Shown here: positions 15,867-23,175 of the stretch, piece after piece | How the letters are laid out: every line of letters begins with the position of its first letter | Numbering within the stretch: the stretch's first letter is position 1 | Source: Brachybacterium halotolerans | GTDB taxonomy: Bacteria; Actinomycetota; Actinomycetes; Actinomycetales; Dermabacteraceae | DNA: 64,000 nucleotides | Assembly (NCBI RefSeq): GCF_016623465.1 | Contig: NZ_JAEDAJ010000002.1 | Coordinates: forward strand, 260,093 to 324,092 | Direction of reading: 5' to 3' | The notes under the pieces: model-generated | What the model was told of the DNA's origin: nothing | Database searches by the model: none | Seen by the model: only the letters and a program-made list of their open reading frames with translations | Position numbers and translations under genes: made by a program

Positions 15867-17465
15867 TCAGCCCCGATAGGTCGACTCGTCGAGTCCCGAC
15901 ATCGTCGGGTCGTGGTCGAGGTGGCCCACGGCGTCCATCGAGCTCATCCAGTGGTAGAAGTTGTCGCCGCGCTCGCGCAGGCGATCGTAGAGCTCGGCGA
16001 GCATCGCCCGGCGCGGCTCCTCGAGCAGAGGGTCCTCGAAGCGGTTGGAGAGCTCGTCGGGGTCCGAGCGCAGGTCGTAGAACTCATTGCGCGACTCGGG
16101 GTTCACCACGAGCTTGAAGCGGGGCCCGCGCAGCATGCGCTGGGCGATCGGGAAATGGTGGCCGTGGAACTCGCACAGCACGTTCTCGCCCCACTCCGGA
16201 TGCTCTCCCCGCACGATCGGCAGCAGGGAGCGGGAGTCCACCGCGGGATCCGTCGGCCGACCGGCGAGGTCCAGGAAGGTCGCGGGCAGGTCGATGAGGC
16301 TCACGAACTCCTCCCGCACCTGGGGCGGGCAGCCGGGGACGCGCAGGATGCCGCCCGTGCGGTAGATGTCGTCGTACATCGCGGGGCCCTTGTCGTGCAG
16401 GCGGTGGGAGCCGGTGAACTCGCCGTGGTCCGAGCTGAACGCGACAGCTGTGGTGTCCGCGAGGCCGAGCTCGTCGAGCGCGTCGAGGATCCGCCCGAAC
16501 TCGCGGTCGATCATGGTCACGTAGCCCCAGTAGACGGCGATGAGCTTGCGCGACTGCTCCTCCGTCATGGTGTCGAAGGCCCAGTGCCCGGAGTAGTTGC
16601 GCTGCACCGGCGGCTTGTCGGCGAAATCCTCGGCGACCGAGCGGGGCAGCTCGACGTCCGCCGGGTCGTACATGTCGAAGTACTCGTCGGGGATCACGTA
16701 GGGCAGGTGGGGCCCGGAGAAGCTCGAGACCACGAAGAACGGCACCTCGCCGCTGCGCGCCCCCTGCGCGTACCGGGTGAGCATCTCGATGGTGCGGTCG
16801 GCCAGGTAGTGCTCGAACGTCGCCTCGACGGGCTGGTGCAGGCGCGCGGCCATGAGGTTGCCGACCTCGCCGTTGGGGAAGGTGCCGCGGATGCGGTCGC
16901 TGATCTCGTACGGAGGATGCCCGTTCTCCTCGAGCCATGCCAGGTAGTCGGGGTGGTCCACGGCGTTGTGCCAGCCCGGGTAGTGCTCGGCCTCGAAGCC
17001 GAAGTCGGCGGCAGTGCGCTCCTCCCCCACGTGCCACTTGCCGACCAGCCCGCACTCGTAGCCGCTCGCCCGCAGATCCTCGGGGACGGTCCACTGGTCC
17101 TCGGGCAGGTCCTCGATGTAGCCGACGTTGCGCTCGTGATTGGCCAGCAGCTTGTGCCGGAACGGAGCCGCCCCCGTGAACAGGGACGCGCGCGCCGGCG
17201 TGCAGATCGCCGTGGGCGTGAACCAGTTCTCGAAGCGCGTGCCCTGGGCCGCGAGGGCATCGAGGTGCGGGGTGCGGCAGACCGGACTCCCGTAGCAGCC
17301 CAGGGTGTCGACCCGATGCTGGTCCGTCATGAGCATGAGGATGCTCCGGCGGGCGGAGCCGGGGGCGTCGGGGGCGCCGGGGACCGTGCCGGGGGCTGCG
17401 TGGCTGCCGGGGGCGGTGTCGGGCGCGGTGGTGCCGGTGGCGGAGGTGGCGGAGCCGGAGGTCAT
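15867..17465 (-). CDS. Type I sulfatase (formylglycine-dependent)
   Basis: This 532-residue sulfatase would remove sulfate esters from a sugar or related substrate. The formylglycine motif is C88-T-P-A-R92 (IATPT-type context TPTAICTPARASLFTG). Metal-binding MTDQHRVDTLGCYG lies near residue 46, GKWHVG around 140 and FSSDHGEFTGSH further on. A low-complexity Ala/Pro/Gly/Thr N-terminus of about 40 residues precedes the domain; no clear signal peptide is seen, so it is probably cytoplasmic. AAGGATT lies before the ATG at 17465. Downstream of a sugar transporter and ROK regulator on the same strand, it probably acts on an imported sulfated sugar. No formylglycine-generating enzyme is in the window. 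Confidence 0.92.
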   Translation of the reverse strand: MTSGSATSATGTTAPDTAPGSHAAPGTVPGAPDAPGSARRSILMLMTDQHRVDTLGCYGSPVCRTPHLDALAAQGTRFENWFTPTAICTPARASLFTGAAPFRHKLLANHERNVGYIEDLPEDQWTVPEDLRASGYECGLVGKWHVGEERTAADFGFEAEHYPGWHNAVDHPDYLAWLEENGHPPYEISDRIRGTFPNGEVGNLMAARLHQPVEATFEHYLADRTIEMLTRYAQGARSGEVPFFVVSSFSGPHLPYVIPDEYFDMYDPADVELPRSVAEDFADKPPVQRNYSGHWAFDTMTEEQSRKLIAVYWGYVTMIDREFGRILDALDELGLADTTAVAFSSDHGEFTGSHRLHDKGPAMYDDIYRTGGILRVPGCPPQVREEFVSLIDLPATFLDLAGRPTDPAVDSRSLLPIVRGEHPEWGENVLCEFHGHHFPIAQRMLRGPRFKLVVNPESRNEFYDLRSDPDELSNRFEDPLLEEPRRAMLAELYDRLRERGDNFYHWMSSMDAVGHLDHDPTMSGLDESTYRG

Positions 17466-17570
17466 GATCGGAATCCTTCCATCGAGGACGAGGAACGTGC
17501 GGTGGGACGAAGAACGAGGCCGCGAGCCGCCCCGCACCCCGGGCCCGGGGCCCGCTTCGGCCTGGGCCTG

Positions 17571-17636
17571 GGCCGTGAGAAGTACGAAATCGTTGTGATG
17601 GACGCTCTTGGCAACCGTTTCGTACTTCTCACGGCC
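17571..17636. repeat. 66-bp palindromic element, family HP1, copy 3
   Basis: The arms begin ggccgtgagaagtacgaaa and end in its reverse complement. Compared with copies 1 and 2 the outer arm is longer and the inner arm has diverged (atcgttgtgatg against ccgtttcgtac side). It lies 67 nt past the sugar-transporter stop and before the sulfatase gene. Confidence 0.8.
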
Positions 17637-17703
17637 CGACGGGGCGCGTGGGGCGTCCGGGGTGCGGGGGCACGGCGCCCGGGTGCGAGGGGCGTCAGGT
17701 CGG

Positions 17704-19275
17704 TCAGGTGCGGGCGGAGGCGGCGGGGGCGTCGGCGATGTCGTCCATCTGCTCGAGCTCGAGGTTCTTGGTCTCGGGCACGAGCTTGAGGACGAAGAGG
17801 ATCGAGGCGAGCGCGATGATCGCGTAGACCGCGTACGTGGTCCCGATCGACCAGGCCGCGAGCACCGGGAAGGTGAGGGTGACCGCGAAGTTCGAGGCCC
17901 ACTCGACGCCGCCCGCGACGGAGGTCGCGGCACCGCGCATGCGGTTGGGGAACATCTCGCCGATGAGCACCCACATGATCGGGCCCCACGTCCCCGCGTA
18001 GGCGCCGACGTACAGGCACAGCGCGACCAGCGCCAGAATGCCGAGCACCGGCGAGGAGGCGAGATCGGGGGCGGTGCCGCCGCCGTCCTGCGCGACCTGC
18101 GGCGCGGTGAGCATGATGACGGCGGTGACCATGAGCGCGGCGAACATCGAGATCGACCCCCAGAGCAGCAGCGGTCGCCTGCCCACCCGGTCCACGAGCA
18201 GCATGCCCAGGATGATCGCGACGACCTTCACGGCGGTGAGCACGAGGGTCTGCTTCAGGGCGTCCTGCTCGCCGAAGCCGATGGTCGCGAAGATCGTCGT
18301 GGCGTAGTAGAAGATCGCGTTGATGCCGACCAGCTGCTGCAGCGCGGCCAGACCGATGCCCACCCAGACGATGCGCTGCAGGCGGGACGTGCCGGGGACG
18401 AGCAGGGCGCGGAAGCCGCTGCCCCGTCGGCCGGAGCCGTGGCCGGACCCGTGGTCGGTGAGGGAGCGGGTGATCTCCTCGACGCGCTGGTCCACGCCCT
18501 CCTCGCCGACGGTGCGGGCGAGCACGGCGCGGGCCTGGTCGGTGCGGCCGTGGGCGATGAGGAAGCGGGGCGACTCGGGGATGAGCAGCGAGGCGACCAG
18601 GTAGATCACGCCGCCGAGGGCGACCGAGAGGAACGCCCACTGCCAGACCTCCAGATGGAGGCCGAGCAGGCCCAACTGTGAGGTCGACAGCGGTGCGTCG
18701 CCCTGCGGGGCGGGCGCGGCGGCGAGCATCGCATCGCCCAGCAGCCCGCACACGAACAGTCCGATGATCAGCATGAACTGGCGCAGGGAGACGAGCATGC
18801 CGCGCATGGAGGCGGGTGACGTCTCCGAGACGTAGGCAGGGGCGATGGTCATCGCGGCGCCCATCGCCATCCCGGAGAAGATCCGCCAGAACAGGAACAT
18901 CGCCATCGAGTCGCCCACGAAGGCTGTGCCCACGGAGGAGACGATGAACAGGATGGCGGCGACGATCATGATCGCCCGTCGGCCGATGCGATCCGAGAGC
19001 CGTCCGGCGAGGAACGCGCCGAGCACCGCGGTGAGCACGCCGAAGGCGACGGCGAAGCCCAGCATCCCGGTGCTCGCGCCGGTGTGGAAGGCGAGCGCGT
19101 TCTTGATGACGTTCAGGGACATCGCGTCCCAGCCGAACATCAGGCCGGAGATGGAGGCGGCCAGCGCCGCACCGAGGGCGCGGCGCCGCGCGGCGGGCGG
19201 GACGACGGGCGTCGCCTCGGGGGCGGGGACGTCCGGACCGGGCCCGGCGGTCGTCGAGGGGTCGGGGTGTGTCAT
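17704..19275 (-). CDS. Sugar porter family MFS transporter
   Basis: This 523-residue inner-membrane transporter has 12 predicted helices. Sugar-porter signatures are present: GRLSDRIGRR between helices 2 and 3, PAYVSETSPASMRGM, PESPRFLIAHGR after helix 6, QQLVGINAIFYYATTIF in helix 7, DRVGRRPLL, GEMFPNRMRGAA and the C-terminal PETKNLELEQ. It probably symports a monosaccharide or disaccharide. AGGAAAGGA precedes the ATG. The neighbours are a ROK repressor upstream and a sulfatase downstream, all on the same strand, which points to import of a sulfated or related sugar. An insertion with GSGHGSGRRGSG lies in the central cytoplasmic loop. Confidence 0.92.
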   Translation of the reverse strand: MTHPDPSTTAGPGPDVPAPEATPVVPPAARRRALGAALAASISGLMFGWDAMSLNVIKNALAFHTGASTGMLGFAVAFGVLTAVLGAFLAGRLSDRIGRRAIMIVAAILFIVSSVGTAFVGDSMAMFLFWRIFSGMAMGAAMTIAPAYVSETSPASMRGMLVSLRQFMLIIGLFVCGLLGDAMLAAAPAPQGDAPLSTSQLGLLGLHLEVWQWAFLSVALGGVIYLVASLLIPESPRFLIAHGRTDQARAVLARTVGEEGVDQRVEEITRSLTDHGSGHGSGRRGSGFRALLVPGTSRLQRIVWVGIGLAALQQLVGINAIFYYATTIFATIGFGEQDALKQTLVLTAVKVVAIILGMLLVDRVGRRPLLLWGSISMFAALMVTAVIMLTAPQVAQDGGGTAPDLASSPVLGILALVALCLYVGAYAGTWGPIMWVLIGEMFPNRMRGAATSVAGGVEWASNFAVTLTFPVLAAWSIGTTYAVYAIIALASILFVLKLVPETKNLELEQMDDIADAPAASART

Positions 19276-19342
19276 GCGATCAGGTCCTTTCCTGGTCGGC
19301 GGGGGCGGTACGGGCTGCGGCGGGCTGCGGCCCGTTGGGCAC

Positions 19343-19390
19343 AGCGGGGTGTGAAGCGGGGTGTGTAGCGGGGTGTGTAGCGGAGTGCGA
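19343..19390. repeat. 12-bp tandem repeat between transporter and ROK genes
   Basis: Four tandem units of agcggggtgtgt (with small changes in the first and last) lie in the 177-bp gap between the ROK regulator stop and the transporter start. They could be part of the transporter's control region or simple slippage. Confidence 0.6.
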
Positions 19391-19452
19391 GGCGGGGATT
19401 CGGACGGGCGCGACGATGTGCGCTGCGCCGACGCCCCGGTCGCGGCGGAGGT

Positions 19453-20700
19453 TCAGGTGCGGGGGTGGAGGACGACGAGGGCGGCGCCGGTGGCGCCTGC
19501 GAAGGCGTCGAGCCGTCCGCGCTCGAGGGGGATCAGGGGGAACCGCTCCCCCACGCTCTCGGCGACGAGCGGGCGGATCGTCTCGAGGAGGCGGTCGTCG
19601 GCGTCGAAGAGGTCGCCGGTGAGGATGACTTCGTCGGGGTCGACGATGGTGGTGGCCAGCACGAGCGCCCGAGCGATCGCGCGGGCGACGCGATCCAGCA
19701 CCCCGCGCAGCTGCGGGGCGTTTTCCGCGAGCGCGTCGCGCAGCGCGGACGGCGAGCGCAGCACCACGCCGTGGCTGCGCAGAGCGGCGAGCACCGCCGG
19801 CGTCGAGGCGACGGTCTCGAGACATCCGGAGCGTCCGCAGCGGCAGGCCATGCCGGGGATCTCGACGGGCAGATGGCCGATCTCGCCGGCCATGCCGTCG
19901 GCCCCCAGGTCGAGCGCGCCGTCGCGCACCACGCCGCCGCCGACGCCCTGGTAGCAGCGCACGTGCAGAGTGATGCGGTGGCCGTCGCCCGCGGCGAGGT
20001 GCTCGGCGAAGGCGGCGCAGCGGGTCGTGTTGTCGACGTGGACGGGCACGCCGTAGCGCGCCTCCAGGGCTTCGACGAGCCCGTGCCAGGGCGCACGCTC
20101 GGGACGCGTGAGCGCGGCGGGGCCCGAGATCCCGAGGCCGACGCCGCGCAGCGCGGTCCGGCGGGTGGACCTCCCCGGCTCCACCGGCCCCGCGGGTTCC
20201 CCGGAGCCGTCTGCGGCGCCCGCGGCTTCCGGGCCGTCCGCGCCGCCCGCGGCGTCCGCGGCGTCCGCGGCGTCTGCGCCATCTGCGCCTTTCGCGGCGT
20301 CGAGCTCCGCGAGCATGCGCAGCACGAGCTGCCGGCGACGGGCGGCGCCGAGGCTCTCGTCGTGGGTCTGCTCCCGGCTCGCGAGGACTTCGCCGAGGGT
20401 GTTCAGGTGGACGATGCGGACCGCGCCGTGGGCGAGGTCGATGCCGATCGCCCGCACGGCGGTCCGGTCGATCGCGACGCGCTCGGTGGGGCGTCCGCGG
20501 CCGGGCTGCTCGTCGTGGCCGACGACCTCGACGGCGCCCTCCTCGACCAGGCCGGTGAGCACGGCGGAGACCGTCGAGCGGCTCAGGCCCGTCGACTCCG
20601 CGATGAGCGCGCGGGTGAGCGTCCCGCCGCCGCGGAAGGCGTCGATGACTTCGGCCTCGCGCGGATGGGCGGGAGTCGGCAGCGACCCCGTCGTGGACAT
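19453..20700 (-). CDS. ROK family transcriptional regulator
   Basis: This 415-residue ROK repressor has an N-terminal winged helix (about 15-75, TRALIAESTGLSRSTVSAVLTGLVEEG) and a sugar-kinase-like domain. The second half contains GVGLGISGP, VHVDNTTRCAAFAE, GVGGGVV, and the zinc-binding ROK signature GHLPVEIPGMACRCGRSGCLE. A low-complexity Ala/Gly/Asp insertion (about 140-180) sits just before GVGLGISGP. It probably senses a sugar and controls the transporter and sulfatase genes downstream. The ATG has a -10-like TAGCGT 6 nt upstream and no ribosome site, which suggests a leaderless mRNA. Confidence 0.9.
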   Translation of the reverse strand: MSTTGSLPTPAHPREAEVIDAFRGGGTLTRALIAESTGLSRSTVSAVLTGLVEEGAVEVVGHDEQPGRGRPTERVAIDRTAVRAIGIDLAHGAVRIVHLNTLGEVLASREQTHDESLGAARRRQLVLRMLAELDAAKGADGADAADAADAAGGADGPEAAGAADGSGEPAGPVEPGRSTRRTALRGVGLGISGPAALTRPERAPWHGLVEALEARYGVPVHVDNTTRCAAFAEHLAAGDGHRITLHVRCYQGVGGGVVRDGALDLGADGMAGEIGHLPVEIPGMACRCGRSGCLETVASTPAVLAALRSHGVVLRSPSALRDALAENAPQLRGVLDRVARAIARALVLATTIVDPDEVILTGDLFDADDRLLETIRPLVAESVGERFPLIPLERGRLDAFAGATGAALVVLHPRT

Positions 20701-20706
20701 GCCCCC

Positions 20707-20712
20707 ACGCTA
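20707..20712 (-). promoter_or_regulatory. Putative -10 element of a leaderless promoter
   Basis: TAGCGT on the minus strand lies 6 nt upstream of the ROK regulator ATG at 20700. Confidence 0.5.
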
Positions 20713-20781
20713 GGGGCGGCGAATTCCTCCATCTCGCCGGTGCAGAATCACCGACGAGATGGGACGCAGGTCACATCGCAC

Positions 20782-20838
20782 CGAGAGGTGAGTTGTTGTC
20801 GTCAAAGCGCCCTTTTGACGACCACAACTCACCTCTCG
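20782..20838. repeat. 57-bp palindromic element, family HP2, copy 2
   Basis: The 25-bp arms starting cgagaggtgagttg pair at 24 positions around a centre of cgccc. Where copy 1 (3879) has aag/ctt in the arms, this copy has ttg/caa, so both strands changed together and pairing is kept. It lies 68 nt past the MFS transporter stop and before the ROK gene. Confidence 0.85.
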
Positions 20839-20845
20839 ACGTCGG

Positions 20846-20870
20846 GATACGACGACAACTCACCTTTCGA
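20846..20870. repeat. Half-copy of the HP2 palindrome
   Basis: The sequence gacgacaactcacctttcga resembles only the right arm of the HP2 element next to it (2-bp gap and one change). No matching left arm was seen. Confidence 0.55.
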
Positions 20871-20906
20871 TGCTCGAGCGATGCTCGATGCGGCGGGGGG
20901 CCGTGC

Positions 20907-22421
20907 TCAGCGACCGGTGGCCGCGACCAGCCTGTCCTCACGCGCACCGGGACCGTCTGCCGCGAGGTGGCGCTCGTCGGCCGCGAGGTGGCGCTCATCT
21001 GCCGCGAGATGGCCCCCGTCTGCCGCGAGATGGCGCTCGTCGGCCGGGAGATGGCGGCGGGAGGAGACGAGGATCCCGACCCAGCACACCGCACCCAGGG
21101 CCACGATGACGGCGAGCACGACCTGCACGTCGACGAGGTGGGCGACGGCGGCGATCACCGCGGGGGCGAGGAAGCCCGCGTATGCGGCGGCGTAGAAGAC
21201 GCCCGTGAGCCCGGCGAGATCGCGCGAACCGGCGATGCGCTGCACCTCGAGCAGGGAGGAGACCAGCGCGATGCCCATGCCCACGCCGATCACGACGTTC
21301 GCGCCCAGGCCGATCGCCACCGACTGCGTGCGGATCGCGAGGGCGACGGCGGCGGTGCCCAGCAGCATGATCCCCACGGCCGCGACGAGCCCCCGGGCGG
21401 ACTCGAGCGAGTGCACCCTCTGGGCGAGCGGCTGGATCGCGCTGGAGACGCCGAGCGCGATCACCGTGGCGGCGGTCGCGCACACCAGGCCCCAGGTGCC
21501 GGTCGCGCCGGCCAGCTGCGTGGGCAGGTAGCCGTAGCCGATCGCGGCGGAGCCGAAGATCCACGGCGCCCCCAGCAGCACGACGCGCGTGAACCGGCGG
21601 TGCCCGGCGCTCGGCACGCCGAGCTGGCGCCACCAGGGCCCGGGAAGACCGCCGGGGACGCGCCCCTCGGGCAGGCGCGCGACGATCACCAGGAAGGGGA
21701 CGGTCAGCGCGAGGTGCACGAGGAAGGGCAGCACCTCGGGCAGCGGGCCCCACTGGGCGACGAGCCCGGCCAGCAGCGCTCCGGCCGCCGAGCCCGTGGT
21801 GAAGGCGAGGGATGCGCGGCGCGCACCGGAGTCCTCGGCGGCACCGGGGTCGAAGCGCCCCTGGGACAGCTCCTTGATCCAGGCGTTGCCCACGGCCATC
21901 GCGACGCCCACGGAGATGCCGGAGAACAGCCGGCCCAGCGCCAGGAAGAGCGCCCCGGTGAGCCCGAGGGCGAGTAGGACGCTCCCGATCAGCGCCGCGA
22001 GCACGCCGACCAGCATGAGCGGACGCCTGCCATGCCGGTCGGAGAGGGACCCGGCGAGCAGCAGGGCCGGCGCGAGCCCGAGCACGTAGACGCCCAGGAA
22101 GATGTTCACCAAAAGCGAGGAGAGGTGCTCCCGGTCCTCGTACATGAGCAGGAGCGGGCTGAACTGGTTGCCCGCCCAGGAGCACACGAACACGGCGCCC
22201 CAGGCGGCGATCCAGGGCTTCACCCCGCCGAGACCTGTGCGGCGGCCCGGAGCCGCCGGTTCCTCCGCTGCCGACGGGACGGCGAGGGCCGTCGTCGCCC
22301 CGGTCGCAGACTCGTCGAGCGGCTCCGGCCCCGCCCGGACCTCCGTGTCGGTCACCGCTGTCGTCCCCGCTCTGCTCCCGGTCGCTGTCTCGGTCTTCGT
22401 CGTCGTCTCCGTGACGCTCAC
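20907..22421 (-). CDS. MFS transporter with C-terminal heptapeptide repeats
   Basis: This 504-residue protein has a polar Thr/Ala-rich N-terminus (about 65 residues) and 12 predicted helices. MFS motif A appears as GSLSDRHGRRPLM after helix 2, and GRLFSGISVGVAMAVGNAW follows. The family resembles drug or metabolite exporters, but the substrate is unknown. The cytoplasmic C-terminus carries five tandem seven-residue units of the HLAADER/HLPADER type, encoded by 21-bp repeats. The GTG start overlaps the stop of the GntR-type regulator gene (GTGA), so the two form an operon with a likely regulatory link. Confidence 0.88.
   Translation of the reverse strand: MSVTETTTKTETATGSRAGTTAVTDTEVRAGPEPLDESATGATTALAVPSAAEEPAAPGRRTGLGGVKPWIAAWGAVFVCSWAGNQFSPLLLMYEDREHLSSLLVNIFLGVYVLGLAPALLLAGSLSDRHGRRPLMLVGVLAALIGSVLLALGLTGALFLALGRLFSGISVGVAMAVGNAWIKELSQGRFDPGAAEDSGARRASLAFTTGSAAGALLAGLVAQWGPLPEVLPFLVHLALTVPFLVIVARLPEGRVPGGLPGPWWRQLGVPSAGHRRFTRVVLLGAPWIFGSAAIGYGYLPTQLAGATGTWGLVCATAATVIALGVSSAIQPLAQRVHSLESARGLVAAVGIMLLGTAAVALAIRTQSVAIGLGANVVIGVGMGIALVSSLLEVQRIAGSRDLAGLTGVFYAAAYAGFLAPAVIAAVAHLVDVQVVLAVIVALGAVCWVGILVSSRRHLPADERHLAADGGHLAADERHLAADERHLAADGPGAREDRLVAATGR
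20954..21058 (-). repeat. 21-bp tandem repeat encoding heptapeptides
   Basis: About five units of a 21-bp sequence (cgcgaggtggcgctcgtcgg type on the plus strand) encode the C-terminal heptapeptides of the MFS transporter. Confidence 0.75.
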
Positions 22422-23074
22422 AGGGCACCTCGATGCGAGGCGACGTGCTCGTGCAGGGTGCGGGCATAGGCGGTGGCGTCGCCCTCGGCGAGCGCGCGGG
22501 CGAGCTCCCGGTGGTGCTCGAGAGAGGCTTGCAGCTGCTCGGGGCGCACGCGCATGAGCTGGTGGCGCAGGCGCTGCTGGCGGTCGCGCAGGGTCGCGGT
22601 GAACATGACGGCGACGGTGTTGCCCGAGCCCTCGATGACGGCGGAGTGGAAGCGCGAGTCGGCGTCGATGAAGACCGGGACGTCCTCGGCCTCGATCGCA
22701 CGGGACTGCTCCTCCAGCAGGCTCTCGAGGGCGGACGCAAGGTCCCCCGCCGCGCCGTCGGCGATGACGCGGGCCGCTGCGGCGGACTCGATGGCCTCGC
22801 GCATCTCGAGCACGTCGCGGGCCTCGTGCGGGGGCATGGGACGCACGACGGCGCCGCGTCGGTGCTCGAGGCTCAGCAGGCCCTCGGCGGCCAGGCGCAG
22901 GAACGCCTCGTGCATGGGGGTGCGGGAGAGGTCGAGCTCGCGGCGCAGCGCGTTCTCGCTGACGCTCTCCCCGCCGGCCAGCTCGCCGCGGATGATGGCG
23001 CCCTTGACGTGCTCGTATGCGCGCTCGGCCGCAGCCTGTGCGGGCGATGCGCTCTCGTCGTTCTCGAAGTTCAC
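22418..23074 (-). CDS. GntR family regulator (FadR/FCD type)
   Basis: This 218-residue regulator has an N-terminal winged helix (about 18-80; VKGAIIRGELAGGESVSENA, LRRELDLSRTPMHEAFLRLAAEG) and an all-helical FCD domain (about 85-210) with DADSRFHSAVIEGSGN and HHRELARALAEGD, whose acidic and histidine residues suit metal and carboxylate-ligand binding. It is co-transcribed with the MFS transporter downstream. Two adjacent palindromes (23091-23114) lie right upstream of its -10-like hexamer, so autoregulation and control of the divergent flavoenzyme gene are likely. The GTG start at 23074 has no ribosome site. Confidence 0.9.
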   Translation of the reverse strand: MNFENDESASPAQAAAERAYEHVKGAIIRGELAGGESVSENALRRELDLSRTPMHEAFLRLAAEGLLSLEHRRGAVVRPMPPHEARDVLEMREAIESAAAARVIADGAAGDLASALESLLEEQSRAIEAEDVPVFIDADSRFHSAVIEGSGNTVAVMFTATLRDRQQRLRHQLMRVRPEQLQASLEHHRELARALAEGDATAYARTLHEHVASHRGAL

Positions 23075-23080
23075 GACTCC

Positions 23081-23086
23081 AGCCTA
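23081..23086 (-). promoter_or_regulatory. Putative -10 element of a leaderless promoter
   Basis: TAGGCT on the minus strand lies 6 nt upstream of the GntR-type gene's GTG. The candidate operator pair starts 5 bp further upstream. Confidence 0.5.
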
Positions 23087-23090
23087 GAGG

Positions 23091-23114
23091 CTTGCATGCA
23101 AGCTTGCACGCAAG
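23091..23114. promoter_or_regulatory. Tandem palindromic operator candidate
   Basis: cttgcatgcaag (perfect 12-bp palindrome, 23091-23102) is followed directly by cttgcacgcaag (one mismatch, 23103-23114). Paired palindromes of this size suit a dimeric GntR-type regulator. The site lies between the two divergent -10 elements. Confidence 0.65.
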
Positions 23115-23162
23115 CCCACAGGGTCGCGTGAGCGAGGGAACGCGCGGGCGGCCCGACGCGCG

Positions 23163-23168
23163 TAGCGT
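23163..23168 (+). promoter_or_regulatory. Putative -10 element of a leaderless promoter
   Basis: TAGCGT lies 7 nt upstream of the ATG at 23176. No ribosome site is present. Confidence 0.5.
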
Positions 23169-23175
23169 GGCTCAC

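Noticed and set aside
20954..21058. 21-bp repeats as a CRISPR array
   Set aside because: Units abut without spacers and encode protein in frame.
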